Below are positions 1 through 7,519 of a DNA stretch of 10,612 nt, piece after piece. Origin of the DNA: Guyanagaster necrorhizus (lineage: Eukaryota; Basidiomycota; Agaricomycetes; Agaricales; Physalacriaceae); contig NW_025064906.1 in assembly GCF_019112545.1 (NCBI RefSeq), positions 1 to 10,612 of the forward strand. Direction: 5' to 3'. The stretch's first letter is position 1. Each line of letters begins with the position of its first letter. A program made the position numbers and the translations under genes. Under the pieces are notes generated by a model. The model worked only from the letters and a program-made list of their open reading frames with translations, was not told the origin of the DNA and made no database searches.

Positions 1-65
1 TAGCGTGATAGAATTCGTGGTTGGTTGAGGTGACACGGAGGCCGGCAGCATGCGCGTAACAAAAT
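1..65. other. CpG-rich flank, not assigned
   Basis: This short stretch lies left of the LTR fragment and holds six CpG dinucleotides (positions 4, 16, 36, 43, 53 and 55). The next CpG to the right is at 209. The homology to the other LTR copies stops near position 66, so this looks like a junction with different DNA, either unique host sequence or another element. It is too short to support any gene call. Confidence 0.5.
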
Positions 66-180
66 GCCTTGACCACACACCTCTATTAACACATCAGTGA
101 ACTCAGTCAGTCTAATCTGAAGTGCAAGATTCTGAACTGTTTATCATGTGTTAATAGTCACATGAAGTTTGGGCTTAACA
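66..180 (+). repeat. Truncated LTR end (copy A), inverted relative to the other two LTRs
   Basis: The reverse complement starts TGTTAAGCCCAAA and aligns over about 115 bp with the ends of the LTRs at 810 and 4645. It shares a block of more than 20 bp with copy B (GAATCTTGCACTTC and onward), so A and B belong to one subfamily. The family orientation is fixed by the pol gene next to copy C, so here the element strand is plus and position 180 is the LTR 3' end (CTTAACA). The rest of the LTR is missing: homology stops at about 66, where CpG-rich DNA begins. A 7-bp inverted repeat (TCATGTG / CACATGA, 144-165, 8-nt loop) lies just inside the end. It is a relic of a solo LTR or of a broken element. 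Confidence 0.85.
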
Positions 181-566
181 CCTAGAGCTCCTGGTACTTC
201 TGGCCTCTCGAGCCATCCATATAGCATCAAGAGAGTCTCTAGCACAATGGCCAATACCTCCTCCAGAAACATAGGTTGTTGTCCTTGTTGCTGCGATATT
301 ATGCTCAAAAGGTGAGATAGGGGTGTCAGATCTAGATCATCAAAACTCTGTAGCCTAAGGGTTTCCAGCATCTTAGATGACTGCTGATAGGAGTCATGGA
401 GGGTATGTGTGCTGCTGCTGCTTCTCCTCTTCCCTAAAATGTCCTTCAGCTGAGCTCTCAGAGACAGCTTTAAGTGTGACTCCTTTCTTAGATTGGAAGG
501 GCTGTCAGGTCATTGAGGGTTGGGCAGAGACAGGGATGTCATGGAGAGGGAGGTCTGGTGTGACAT
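181..566 (-). pseudogene. Unidentified protein-coding remnant
   Basis: A minus-strand frame (lower codon base divisible by 3) reads from an ATG at 566 (or 542) to the LTR end at 180 with a single internal stop, TGA at 510-512. It continues into LTR copy A and stops at 144. Composition is protein-like: a Ser/Pro-rich start, a basic patch with a run of four AGC serines (411-422), then a Leu/Glu-rich segment including LLSIISQQQGQQPMFLEEV. I do not recognise the family. The frame running into the LTR suggests that the LTR inserted in it. It may be part of an older transposon or of a host gene; the near absence of CpG matches the surrounding old debris. It could also be a chance open frame, since the stop-free run is only about 120 codons. 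Confidence 0.35.
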
Positions 567-809
567 TGCAGAAAATAGTTTGAATGTGTTAAAACTCTTG
601 ATAATACCTGATTGCTCAAGTGGTGATTAATTAGCATCTATGGCACAGCTGTATGATCACTAATAAACTGATCAAGGTTCCTATGATAGAAGCCAAGAGT
701 TTAAAGAACTCATGAGTGAAGTTCAGGTCAGAAGGATTAAACACAGAGAGCATTCAGTTTCTCAGCATAATTGGGCCTGAGAAAGAAAAGCTAGAAGCTT
801 CAAGCTAAT
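567..809. other. No gene seen between unknown remnant and solo LTR
   Basis: All frames carry stops and no motif, RNA gene or repeat was recognised. The stretch has no CpG, like the rest of the old block. The gag frame that ends at 1334 on the far side of the solo LTR could not be picked up again here. Confidence 0.5.
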
Positions 810-1333
810 TGTTAAGCTCAAATTCCATGTGACTGATAACATGTGATAAACTAACAGAATCTTGCACTTCAGATTAGACTGTTAGAGTTCACTGATGTGC
901 TATCAGTGTTGTGTGAACAAAGTGGTTGCAAGTCGCTCAAGAGTAGATAGTGAAGAATAAACTTTAGCTCAAAGCTGGAGTTACTACAGCAAGAGCTATG
1001 CTACTTAAATACTAAATCCTTATCATTCCAAGAATATAACTACCTAATTGTCTTTGCTGGTGCTGTGTAGCATTTTGTCCAGTATCACTAAGATACCTAC
1101 AAAAAGTATTATCCTGCTGTTGTGCTGTTACTGCTGTTACTGCTATACCAAGATAAGAGAGACTTCTCTGTTGTTGTGCTGTTGCATGACTTTACAGCAG
1201 TGATCAGATTAGGGTAGTGCTGATGACTAAGCATTCCCATGATTCTAAGTGCCAGGTCTGACTAAGCAGAAATAAGAGTCAATCCCAAATAAATCAAGAG
1301 CAAAAGAGAAAGAAAATAGAAAAAATCATAACA
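810..1333 (-). mobile_element. Solo LTR of Ty3/gypsy family (copy B)
   Basis: This is a 524-bp LTR with TGTTAAG at 810 and CATAACA at 1333, co-linear with the 529-bp 3' LTR at 4645-5173: end block, the GAAGAATAAACTTTAG block, a TACTTAAATA TATA-like site (1002-1011), CTG/GTT-rich repeats (1112-1186), a CTAAGCATT...GTTCTAAGTGC block and an A-rich end. No internal region of its own is attached: no polypurine tract lies beside 1333 and no primer-binding-like site beside 809. A clean 5-bp target duplication is missing (CTAAT on the left, AATTG on the right). AATTG does occur at both 807-811 and 1334-1338, but the left copy overlaps the terminal TG. It holds a single CpG (934-935). It sits exactly at the end of an older gag frame. 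Likely made by LTR-LTR recombination. Confidence 0.9.
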
Positions 1334-2069
1334 AATTGCCAGGCTAGTGGATTCTGTGGATTGAGGTTAAGGATGTCTAGTTCAACTGAAGGAAGACAAT
1401 AAAGGCCTTCAGTTTGTAAGATTCAGAGCTATTAAAGAGTTCTAACTCCTTGACCTTAGTGTGAATAGCAGTAAGCTTCAGATTATTGAGAGAAGTGAAA
1501 ACTCCTTACAGCAGATTCATAAATTCCTATAACATATCCTGCTGGTTTGGATTGTCATTATTCCTGAGACTGCTGAGGGCATTTAGACTGCCAGGACCAT
1601 CTGGTTCTTCTGATCTATCAGGTCTGCTAGAGCCTTCTAAGGAAGAGTTTGGTGGGTTGCCATCTGGTCCATGACAGATGGAAGTATGGATAAGAGTGTC
1701 ATTGTCACTTTCACTTTCAGAGTTTAGGCTGTCTGAATTTTCATACATATTGCCTAGAGATAAGAGATCTGAAATAAAGCCATTTCAGATGCTGTATATT
1801 GAGTTGGTCTCTTGAGCTCTATTGGGTGGAATGCTGGTGGCACTGAAAGAGTTAAAGGAATTGTCATAGTTAGATTAGTGAACAGTGAAACTAGAATGGA
1901 TGTAGGTTTCCCTATGAAAGGGTTGTCCTCCACCAGAAGCTGATCTGAAGAGATCTGGCTGTTTCTTCAAGATGGAAGCTGGAATGTCTTTCATGGAAAA
2001 TATGTTAGAATGGGTAGGCTGAGTTTGTTCAGAATCTGCTTCTGTGGGTTGGATGAATATGGTGGACAT
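1334..2069 (-). pseudogene. gag: N-terminal gag fragment of a second, older gypsy element
   Basis: One minus-strand frame runs from ATG at 2067-2069 to the edge of the solo LTR with six stops (1875 TAA, 1785 TGA, 1527 TAG, 1506 TAA, 1377 TAG, 1344 TAG) and no frameshift that I could see. The order is a polar N-terminus, a Ser/Glu/Asp-rich stretch (SESESDND), a Pro/Gly/Asp-rich linker (GPDGNPPNSS, SEEPDGPGS), then TKVKELELFNSSESYKLKAF. That last segment resembles the start of the capsid-like Gag domain of mushroom gypsy elements, where TKV-(R/K)-E-P-x-x-F-(D/N)-G-(S/T)-(D/E)-x-x-K-L-x-x-F is typical. The fold continues beyond this point in the family, but here it is cut at 1334 by LTR copy B. 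It has no CpG at all. Identification is by family resemblance read by eye, so it is tentative. Confidence 0.6.
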
Positions 2070-3193
2070 GATATAGAAAAACTTTGACTCAAGAGGTTGA
2101 GTTTGAATATACTGTTAAGAACATGCTGATAGTATAAAGTCAAATGCATACACAGAGACTGGTGGAGTGCATAAGCATTAATGAAGCTATTAGTAACATC
2201 ACTCTTGAGTCAAAGCCTGAGAAATTATTGATGGAACAGAGCCTGTCAGAGATGTGAGGAGAGAGATATTCTTTGGAGCAGAATCTGTCAGATGAGAGAG
2301 AGAACTTAGAAGAAAAGTAATGGCTATCTAAGTTGATATTCAAACTGAGTATTACAATGATTATACAGAGCTTATATACTGGTAATTGACTCCAAGTCAG
2401 TGTCTGATAGATTCTGCTGCTAAGTAATCCTACTGAATTGGAAACAGTGATATAAAATGTAGATATGGAATATTAGAAGGTAATTCAAATTGAATGATAT
2501 AAGAAAGAGATAAACAGAGTCCAGTGGAGGCTGTTGTTGACTTCTAGGTTGTTGGTAGTTATAGTGTAGGGCAAAGACCATCAGCATGCACTTAATATCA
2601 GTCCTCCATGCCATACACTCTGTCCTCCATGTCTCACAGTTGGAACCAGTAAAAGAAAACATCATTTCTAATCATGTTCAACCTCCACTGTCTCCAGTAT
2701 AAAGTGACAGTGAAAAGCAGTATGAAGTTGCTCAGATCCTTAACTCAAAGCTTGACTGCCAGTTCTGGTGCCCACTACTATATAAAATCCAATGACTGGG
2801 CTACAAAGACACCAATGAAGAATTAGCTTGGTTATCAGCTTTTAAATTCTCTGCAGAAGAATATATTGAAGACTTCCACTCAGACAAACTAGAACCACTA
2901 TCTAAAGTTGCTTCATAGCTAACCTCCCTTTAAATCACTTCATTCTACACTATTATCTGGCCTCCACTAGCTCTACTTTGTTCTATTTCAAATTAAATCT
3001 ATGAAAACTATCACAAATTCAACCTTGGATCCCATTGAATTCTGCATGTCTAAATTCATTCCCTTCAAATTCACTGCAATTGTAAGCCAAGAAAATTGAG
3101 GTCCAAGGTCTAGTCTATTTTAACACCATACTAGTATACACATACAAAAAAAGAGGCTACTTGGCAACACCAAACAGATTCACCACTTCACTA
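2070..3193. other. Old CpG-free intergenic or decayed transposon DNA
   Basis: No convincing coding frame, RNA gene or LTR end was found. The stretch lies upstream of the old gag fragment on the minus strand, so it may include that element's leader or 5' LTR, but I could not find matching LTR termini or a primer-binding site. There is no CpG in the whole stretch. Short open frames here (for example minus 2140-2343 and 2420-2665) show no recognisable motif. Confidence 0.5.
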
Positions 3194-3472
3194 TCACACC
3201 AGGATATCCTCCAAATCCTTATATATATTAATTTTGCTCTCTACTGCCTCTCTCTGCTCTCTTCTCTGCACTCTCCTCTTTGCTATTGCCTGCTGATAGC
3301 ACTCCTTCTCTTTCTCTCTTGCCTTATCAACTTCAGGCATGGGCATTTTGGTTAAGGCATTCAGCTCAGAGATGCAAATGGAATCTACCTCAGAGATCTT
3401 GTCCTCTCTCACCTTCTCCTTCAGATCTAACAGCTCATTCAAAGAAGGCTCAGCATTTTTTACTTCCTGCTA
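3194..3472 (-). pseudogene. Coiled-coil-like protein remnant, family unknown
   Basis: A minus-strand frame opens after a TAG at 3470-3472 and runs to a stop at 3194. The roughly 90 residues are strongly charged: LNELLDLKEKVREDKISEVD, then PMPEVDKAREKEKECYQQAI and a basic run KRRVQRREQRE. This pattern is typical of a helical or coiled-coil segment, not of chance translation. It accounts for the pyrimidine-rich (CT)-like tract on the plus strand at about 3235-3330, which is the complement of GA-rich Lys/Glu/Arg codons. No start codon is convincing (the frame lacks an early ATG), so it is probably an internal or C-terminal exon-like fragment. I do not recognise the family; it could be part of an old transposon Gag or an unrelated gene relic. 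Confidence 0.4.
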
Positions 3473-4644
3473 GCTCAATGGTCTCTGTGAAGTGCAAGAT
3501 CATATAATTAGAGAGTAATGGACTCAGTAAATGATCTCAAGTGGAGACTGAGGCTAGCAAGCAACAGAACTCTCAGGTGTGTGACTGTGATGCTGTACTA
3601 TATCATTTCTCTGATGGATGGGTAGATTTATCCTATTTGGATGCCAGTGTCTCTTATGCAGATATATGAAGAGATGTATGAAGAGCTATATGTTAAAATG
3701 CTGAGAAGTGGTGCTAAATGGATCAATAATGTGCAGGATACACACCATCAAATCACTAATACCAAATCACAAGGTGGTTCAAGGGAGAAATGGTAACACC
3801 TGGATTCTCAGTATATAGATAATGTAATATTGATAGAGTGCAATAGAATGTAATTCAAGGATATATTGCAGTTTACTGGGACAAAGTTGTCTGTATCACT
3901 GAACACAACAAAATCTATCTCAAACTGTCTGCCTGGTGCAGTTTCTCAACTAATACAGTGTGCCTGGTTGTGACTTATACACAAAACTGAACTGTTCCTA
4001 GTCTGTTCTGACTGTCTGACACAAACTTTCAGTTGCTTTCTAGGGTTCTTGTACAAAACAAAGTGACCTGGTCACTACAATACTATTCAAGTTGAGTCTA
4101 CAACTCAAAGTTCTTAATGCAACCCTTACTGTTCACTTGGTAGCATTTTAGGAGGAGTCAGAAACCTGCCTTTTCTATCCTCATATTGATATTTATACTT
4201 TCCAGATCCTGGTGTCTGACTAACACTGTGATCTACTGACTAATAGGCTTGCTAGCCCAGCTCAGTAGGCTAAACTCATCTCTTGGCAGATATGAGCTCA
4301 TCTGCAACTAGCCTGATCAATCAACCAGTCTCTGCCCAGCCCTTGCTGGTATGCCAATCACACAAGTACCCTGGACCTGGGAACCCCTCCTGCTAAATTG
4401 CAAGTTTCACCAGTCCTCTGGCTTCTACTGGATACTGAGATGATACCCTTTGAGGGAATTGTTCCCTTGCCAGGTAATTACTTGCTTATTATTGCTTACT
4501 ATAGCATAAAATAACTAATCCAGTAGAAAAAAATAAATACAGTCAACTTTCCATCTGGCACAGTTGCCCAGCACATTGGTGTCTTTCCTCAGAAGCAGGA
4601 AATCTGCCTGCATGCAAGCCATTCTATTGTTGCATCTCCAGATG
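3473..4644. other. Old CpG-free DNA, target of the younger insertion
   Basis: No gene, RNA or LTR was recognised in this stretch. There is no CpG. A 13-bp match to the LTR (TGAAGTGCAAGAT, 3488-3500) and an imperfect palindrome at 4286-4305 (GCAGATATGAG / CTCATCTGC) are the only structures noted, and both may be chance. The last five bases, AGATG (4640-4644), directly precede the 3' LTR of the right-hand element and are the expected target-site duplication to look for beyond its 5' LTR. Confidence 0.5.
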
Positions 4645-4659
4645 TGTTAAGCCCAAGTC

Positions 4660-4681
4660 TCATGTGACTATCAACACGTGA
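4660..4681. repeat. Small inverted repeat near the LTR end, with a CACGTG core
   Basis: TCATGTG and CACGTGA are separated by 8 nt and pair with one G-T. The same site in copy A (144-165) is a perfect 7-bp inverted repeat. The right arm differs between the three LTR copies in the way expected from decay of a single CpG: CACGTG here, CACATG in A (LTR strand) and CATGTG in B. Confidence 0.55.
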
Positions 4682-4836
4682 TAAACAGTTTGGTACCTCA
4701 CACTTTGGGTATGTCCGACTGAGTTCACAAGGTTAACAGTGGAGGTGAGTCAAGGCTCAAGTAGTAAGAGCTTGAGAGTAGTTTGGTGAAGAATAAACTT
4801 TAGTTTGAGACTGGGGTATTACAGTGAGAACTAAGC

Positions 4837-4846
4837 TATTTAAATA
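4837..4846 (-). promoter_or_regulatory. TATA-like box of the LTR promoter
   Basis: TATTTAAATA in the middle of the LTR is kept in copy B as TACTTAAATA (1002-1011). It is palindromic, so strand is assigned from the element. If it acts as TATA box, transcription would start about 30 bp further along the minus strand, near 4805-4810, leaving roughly 160 bp of R-U5. The role is inferred from position and sequence only. Confidence 0.45.
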
Positions 4847-5176
4847 CCTTTCTGTTATCTGGCTATTAATATCAATTCACAAAAGATATTGTCCATCATG
4901 GTGCTGTTGCCCTCTGCTGTTGCTGGGCTCTCCACAAAAGCTGTTGTCTTGCTGTTGGGCTGTTATTGCTGCACTGCAATTCAGCAACAAAAGGAGTATT
5001 GTCTCTCTCCTCACAGCTCACAGCATTGCGATAGGAGAGTGACCAATTGGGTGCTGAACTAAGCATTTCCATGGTTCTAAGTGCTGGTCTAAGTGCCCTG
5101 ACTAAGCAAGGATAGGGGTCATTTCTGAGAGAAAGAAAAGAAAATGAAGAGAAAGATGGAAAAATCATAACATTAC

Positions 5177-5186
5177 CCCCTCCTTA
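5177..5186 (-). other. Polypurine tract (plus-strand primer site)
   Basis: On the minus strand AAGGAGGGGG is followed by TAA and then the LTR start TGTTATG. A purine run directly before the 3' LTR is the primer for second-strand DNA synthesis in LTR retroelements. It lies 24 bp beyond the pol stop codon. No similar run sits beside the solo LTR at 1333. Confidence 0.85.
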
Positions 5187-5209
5187 AGACTATTGTCCCA
5201 ATGGTTAAG

Positions 5210-5494
5210 TTAGGATAAGTTGGCCTTACCAGCAGGAGGTGGCCGATCTGCTGGACCTCTTAGCATTTCAGTGGCAGGCTTCAAACGAGTCGAAGGGGTG
5301 GTACATTGCTCTTTGCTGTATGTTCCCACTATTTCTGGCTCGTCCGTCGATACATGTCCTCTGTCGTCGGCAGGTTGGTTGATGTATATCTGGCTAGGCA
5401 TCATATCCCTTCTTGTTGTCGCTGTATTTGTTTTTCCAGATATAATATTAAACATGACCCCCTTTGTGGTCAATGCATTGATTTTGTGTTCATA
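5210..5494 (-). pseudogene. C-terminal tail of Pol after the chromodomain
   Basis: About 95 residues after the chromodomain remain stop-free to the TAA at 5210. The tail is rich in Thr, Pro and Asp, with TRRDMMPSQIYIN, DDRGHVSTDEPE and RPPPAGKANLS, and has no recognised domain. It keeps about nine CpGs between 5240 and 5415, more than the adjoining chromodomain, where I see none between 5421 and 5640. The tail may be a family-specific extension, or the reading past the usual end of Pol may be partly fortuitous. Confidence 0.6.
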
Positions 5495-5840
5495 GTCATG
5501 AATTGCCTCTTCCATGTTTATGTATTTTTTATTGATCTATTGGTTTGATTCAGGTCCATATCCTTTCTAGCTGACTAGATAGTCAACAGTTGTTTTCATG
5601 CCTCTGCCACATGCTTTAACTTTTCTGGTTTTGTGGTTTAGGACCTCATCGATTTTGTAATGTTCTTCGTCATCGATGAGTTCAGCTGGTGGAGGAGGAG
5701 GTCGTTCTTGGTTTGGAAAGGCTGGTGCCACATATGGTGTTAACAATGTTTCATTAAAGACATTGTGAATTTTCCAGGTCATGGGGAGTTGCAATTTGTA
5801 TGTAGATTTGCCCATCTTGGCAAGGATCTTGAATGGGCCA
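5495..5840 (-). pseudogene. Integrase C-terminal GPY/F module and chromodomain
   Basis: After a TGA at 5843 the frame gives the GPF motif (5839-5831), KLQLPMTWKIHNVFNETLL, and a linker with five prolines (about 5684-5702). The chromodomain begins at HYKIDEVL (5662), passes DYLVS and KGYGPESNQ, and ends near DYEHK. Both TAG stops (5567, 5537) replace positions where chromodomains usually have Trp (the YLVKWKGY site and the later Trp of the fold), which fits TGG to TAG. Such chromodomains steer integration to marked heterochromatin. Loss of the first Trp would also damage the aromatic cage. Confidence 0.88.
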
Positions 5841-6199
5841 GTTCATTTGTCTGCCAGTTTCTGTTTTGGCCTTGGTAGGTGAAGGTTTGTAGTATCCAAC
5901 CAAACCTTGTCATTGGTTGAATATTTGTGTGCCACTTGCTTGTGTTTGTCATACTGCTTTTTCATTGTTAAAGCCACTTTGTCGAGGGTGATTTTGGTCT
6001 CCTCATGGATCTTTGTCATTGTTGCTGCAAAGTTTGTTGAGGCTGGTGTCATTGTATGAGCCCTTCCAGTTTGTGCAACTGGTGGATTCTGTCCATAATT
6101 CACAAAGAACGGTGTTTTGCCTGTTGCTGAGTGAATTCTGTTGTTGTGTTGGAATGCTGCCAATGCTAGCCATTCCGTCCAGTCGTCTTGTCTATAACT

Positions 6200-6752
6200 G
6201 ATGAAAAGTTGTAAATACTTTTCAATTTCTTGGTTGGCCCATTCCGTTTGACCATTGGTCTGTGGGTGGTATGCTGTTGAGGCGTTCTGTTTGATATTTA
6301 GGAGCCGATATAAGTCGTCCAAGAATTTGGACATAAATTGTGGTCCTCTGTCTGAAATGACTACTTGAGGCATGCCATACTTTGCATATACCTCATCACA
6401 TAGTATTTTTGCTCATCCCTTAGATGTCAATTCTGTTGAACAAGTGATTGGAATGATCACTTTTGAAAAGCAATCAATAATGACAATGATTGCATCATAG
6501 CCATTGCTTTCAGGAAGCCCAGTTATCATATTCACTGAAATATGGGTCTATGGTGATGAAGAGACCTCATTTGGATGCAGTGGTGCTGCTTTGGCTTGTG
6601 TTGAAGCTTTGCCTCATTGACAAGCCTCACAAGCTTTGATATATCAGGTGATATCATAGTCCATCTTAGGCCACCAATATTCCTGTAAGACCAGTTCTTT
6701 AGTTTTTGTAATCCCGGGATGTCCAGCCATTGCATGATCATGACATGTGGCA
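6200..6752 (-). pseudogene. Integrase H2C2 zinc finger and catalytic core, first catalytic Asp changed
   Basis: The zinc finger reads HDHAMAGHPGITKTKELVLQ, then YWWPKM, a TGA at 6644, and CEACQ (Cys codons at 6629-6631 and 6620-6622), so its His and Cys ligands are all kept. In the core, the first Asp of D,D-35-E is Asn (ISVNMITGLPES, AAT at 6530-6532). The second Asp is kept (ISDRGPQF, 6350-6352), as is the Glu (NGQTEW, 6242-6244), with exactly 35 residues between them. TEW replaces the usual TER (CGG to TGG). Stops lie at 6644, 6614, 6548 and 6413. Integrase would insert the cDNA in chromatin. Confidence 0.92.
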
Positions 6753-7009
6753 ATGATATCACCATGGAGCCTTTGATCTCTGGAAATGTAGATCCGTCCA
6801 TCATAACAGATCAATCCCCCTTCTTTTTTCAATCCTCGCTCATGATTGAGTGATAGGGCAATCCATTGATTCCATTTGTGTGGGTCCTGAGTGGTGCTTT
6901 TGATGCGTTCATGCATTTCTTCTTCTGTTGGCATGATCATTGCTTGGAAGTGTTCTGGTCGTAATAATATGACCTCCTTATTGTCATCTCCTCCTTGGTT
7001 ATGATCTGC

Positions 7010-7460
7010 CCTGTGGCTGAGGAAATCGGCTTTCTTGTTTGCGATGCCAGCCTTGTGGTGTAGCATATACTTGTACTTGGATAGTTCTGTAACCCATTGG
7101 GCTTGTCTGTGGTTAAGCTTTTGAGGTTGTCAGAAGTATCAGAGGTTCTGGTGATCTGTCCAGATTTCAAAAGTCTGGACTGCTCCAATGAGATAATGCC
7201 ACCACTTGGTAAGAGTGAGCATGATGGTGAGGAGTTTCTTATCATAGATTTCATAGTTGTACTCAGTTATTGTGAGCACCTTGGACATAAAGGCAACTGA
7301 TCGCCATTTGCCATCCTGTTTCTGTGAGAGTATGGCCCCAATTGCTCCTTCACTGGAGTCGGCTTCCACTTGGAACTTCCCATCTTGGCTGGGTATTGCC
7401 AGGATGACATCTTCAGCTAATTGGTGTTTCAGGTTGTTAAACACCTCCTGCTGGGAAATT
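7010..7460 (-). pseudogene. RNase H domain, catalytic Glu changed to Lys
   Basis: Reads FQVEADSSEGAIGAILSQ, then NYEIYDKKLLTIM, then FEIWTDHQNL, and the ending HHKAGIANKKADFLSHRADH typical of gypsy RNase H. Asp in EADSS and in WTDH are kept, but the family's Asp-Glu-Asp set has Glu in DKELL; here it is Lys (AAA at 7235-7237), a G-to-A change. Stops TGA at 7139 and 7130 break the segment after the last catalytic Asp, at places where CGA-encoded Arg is plausible. The domain would remove RNA from the RNA-DNA hybrid. Confidence 0.88.
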
Positions 7461-7519
7461 CCTCATGTCCATGGGGAATTTCCAGTTAATTGCATCATTG
7501 GCCAGACTATTTTGCTGTA

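Larger units (their letters stand above)
4645..5173 (-). repeat. 3' LTR (copy C)
   Basis: This is a 529-bp LTR with 5-bp inverted ends (TGTTA/TAACA) that starts, on the minus strand, immediately after the polypurine tract, which fixes it as the 3' LTR. It is related along its length to copy B but clearly diverged, so it belongs to another subfamily. It keeps several CpGs that the older copies have lost, for example CACGTG at 4675-4680 and CCGAC near 4716. It contains CTG/GTT-rich repeats (about 4898-4975), which on the minus strand give CAG/CAA runs. Confidence 0.93.

Noticed and set aside
51..68. TAACAAAATGCC near the left edge resembling the LTR B outer junction (TAACAAATTGCC)
   Set aside because: Only about a dozen bases match, partly in flanking DNA, and no LTR sequence continues on the left; probably chance.
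1112..1186. CTG/GTT repeats as a microsatellite or CRISPR-like array
   Set aside because: Irregular, without spacers of constant length, and shared with the LTR at 4898-4975, so it is part of the LTR.
3488..3500. 13-bp match to the LTR (TGAAGTGCAAGAT)
   Set aside because: Flanking bases do not align; too short to call an LTR fragment.
3161..3507. Plus-strand Leu/Ser-rich open frames
   Set aside because: They come from the CT-rich strand opposite the charged Lys/Glu/Arg frame, a usual artefact.
4286..4305. Imperfect 20-bp palindrome
   Set aside because: Isolated and bulged, with no neighbouring gene or run of T; no functional reading supported.
4896..5168. Gln-rich open frame on the minus strand
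   Set aside because: It lies wholly inside the 3' LTR and arises from its CAG/CAA repeats; copy B does not conserve the frame.
810..5173. LTR copies B and C as the two ends of one element with 1334-4644 inside
   Set aside because: They are same-oriented, but a polypurine tract sits next to 5173 and not next to 1333, the pol gene abuts C, and B and C belong to different subfamilies with very different CpG content.
5220..5548. Plus-strand open frames with hydrophobic, membrane-like translations
   Set aside because: They are the antisense of the pol tail and chromodomain, which carry clear family motifs on the minus strand.
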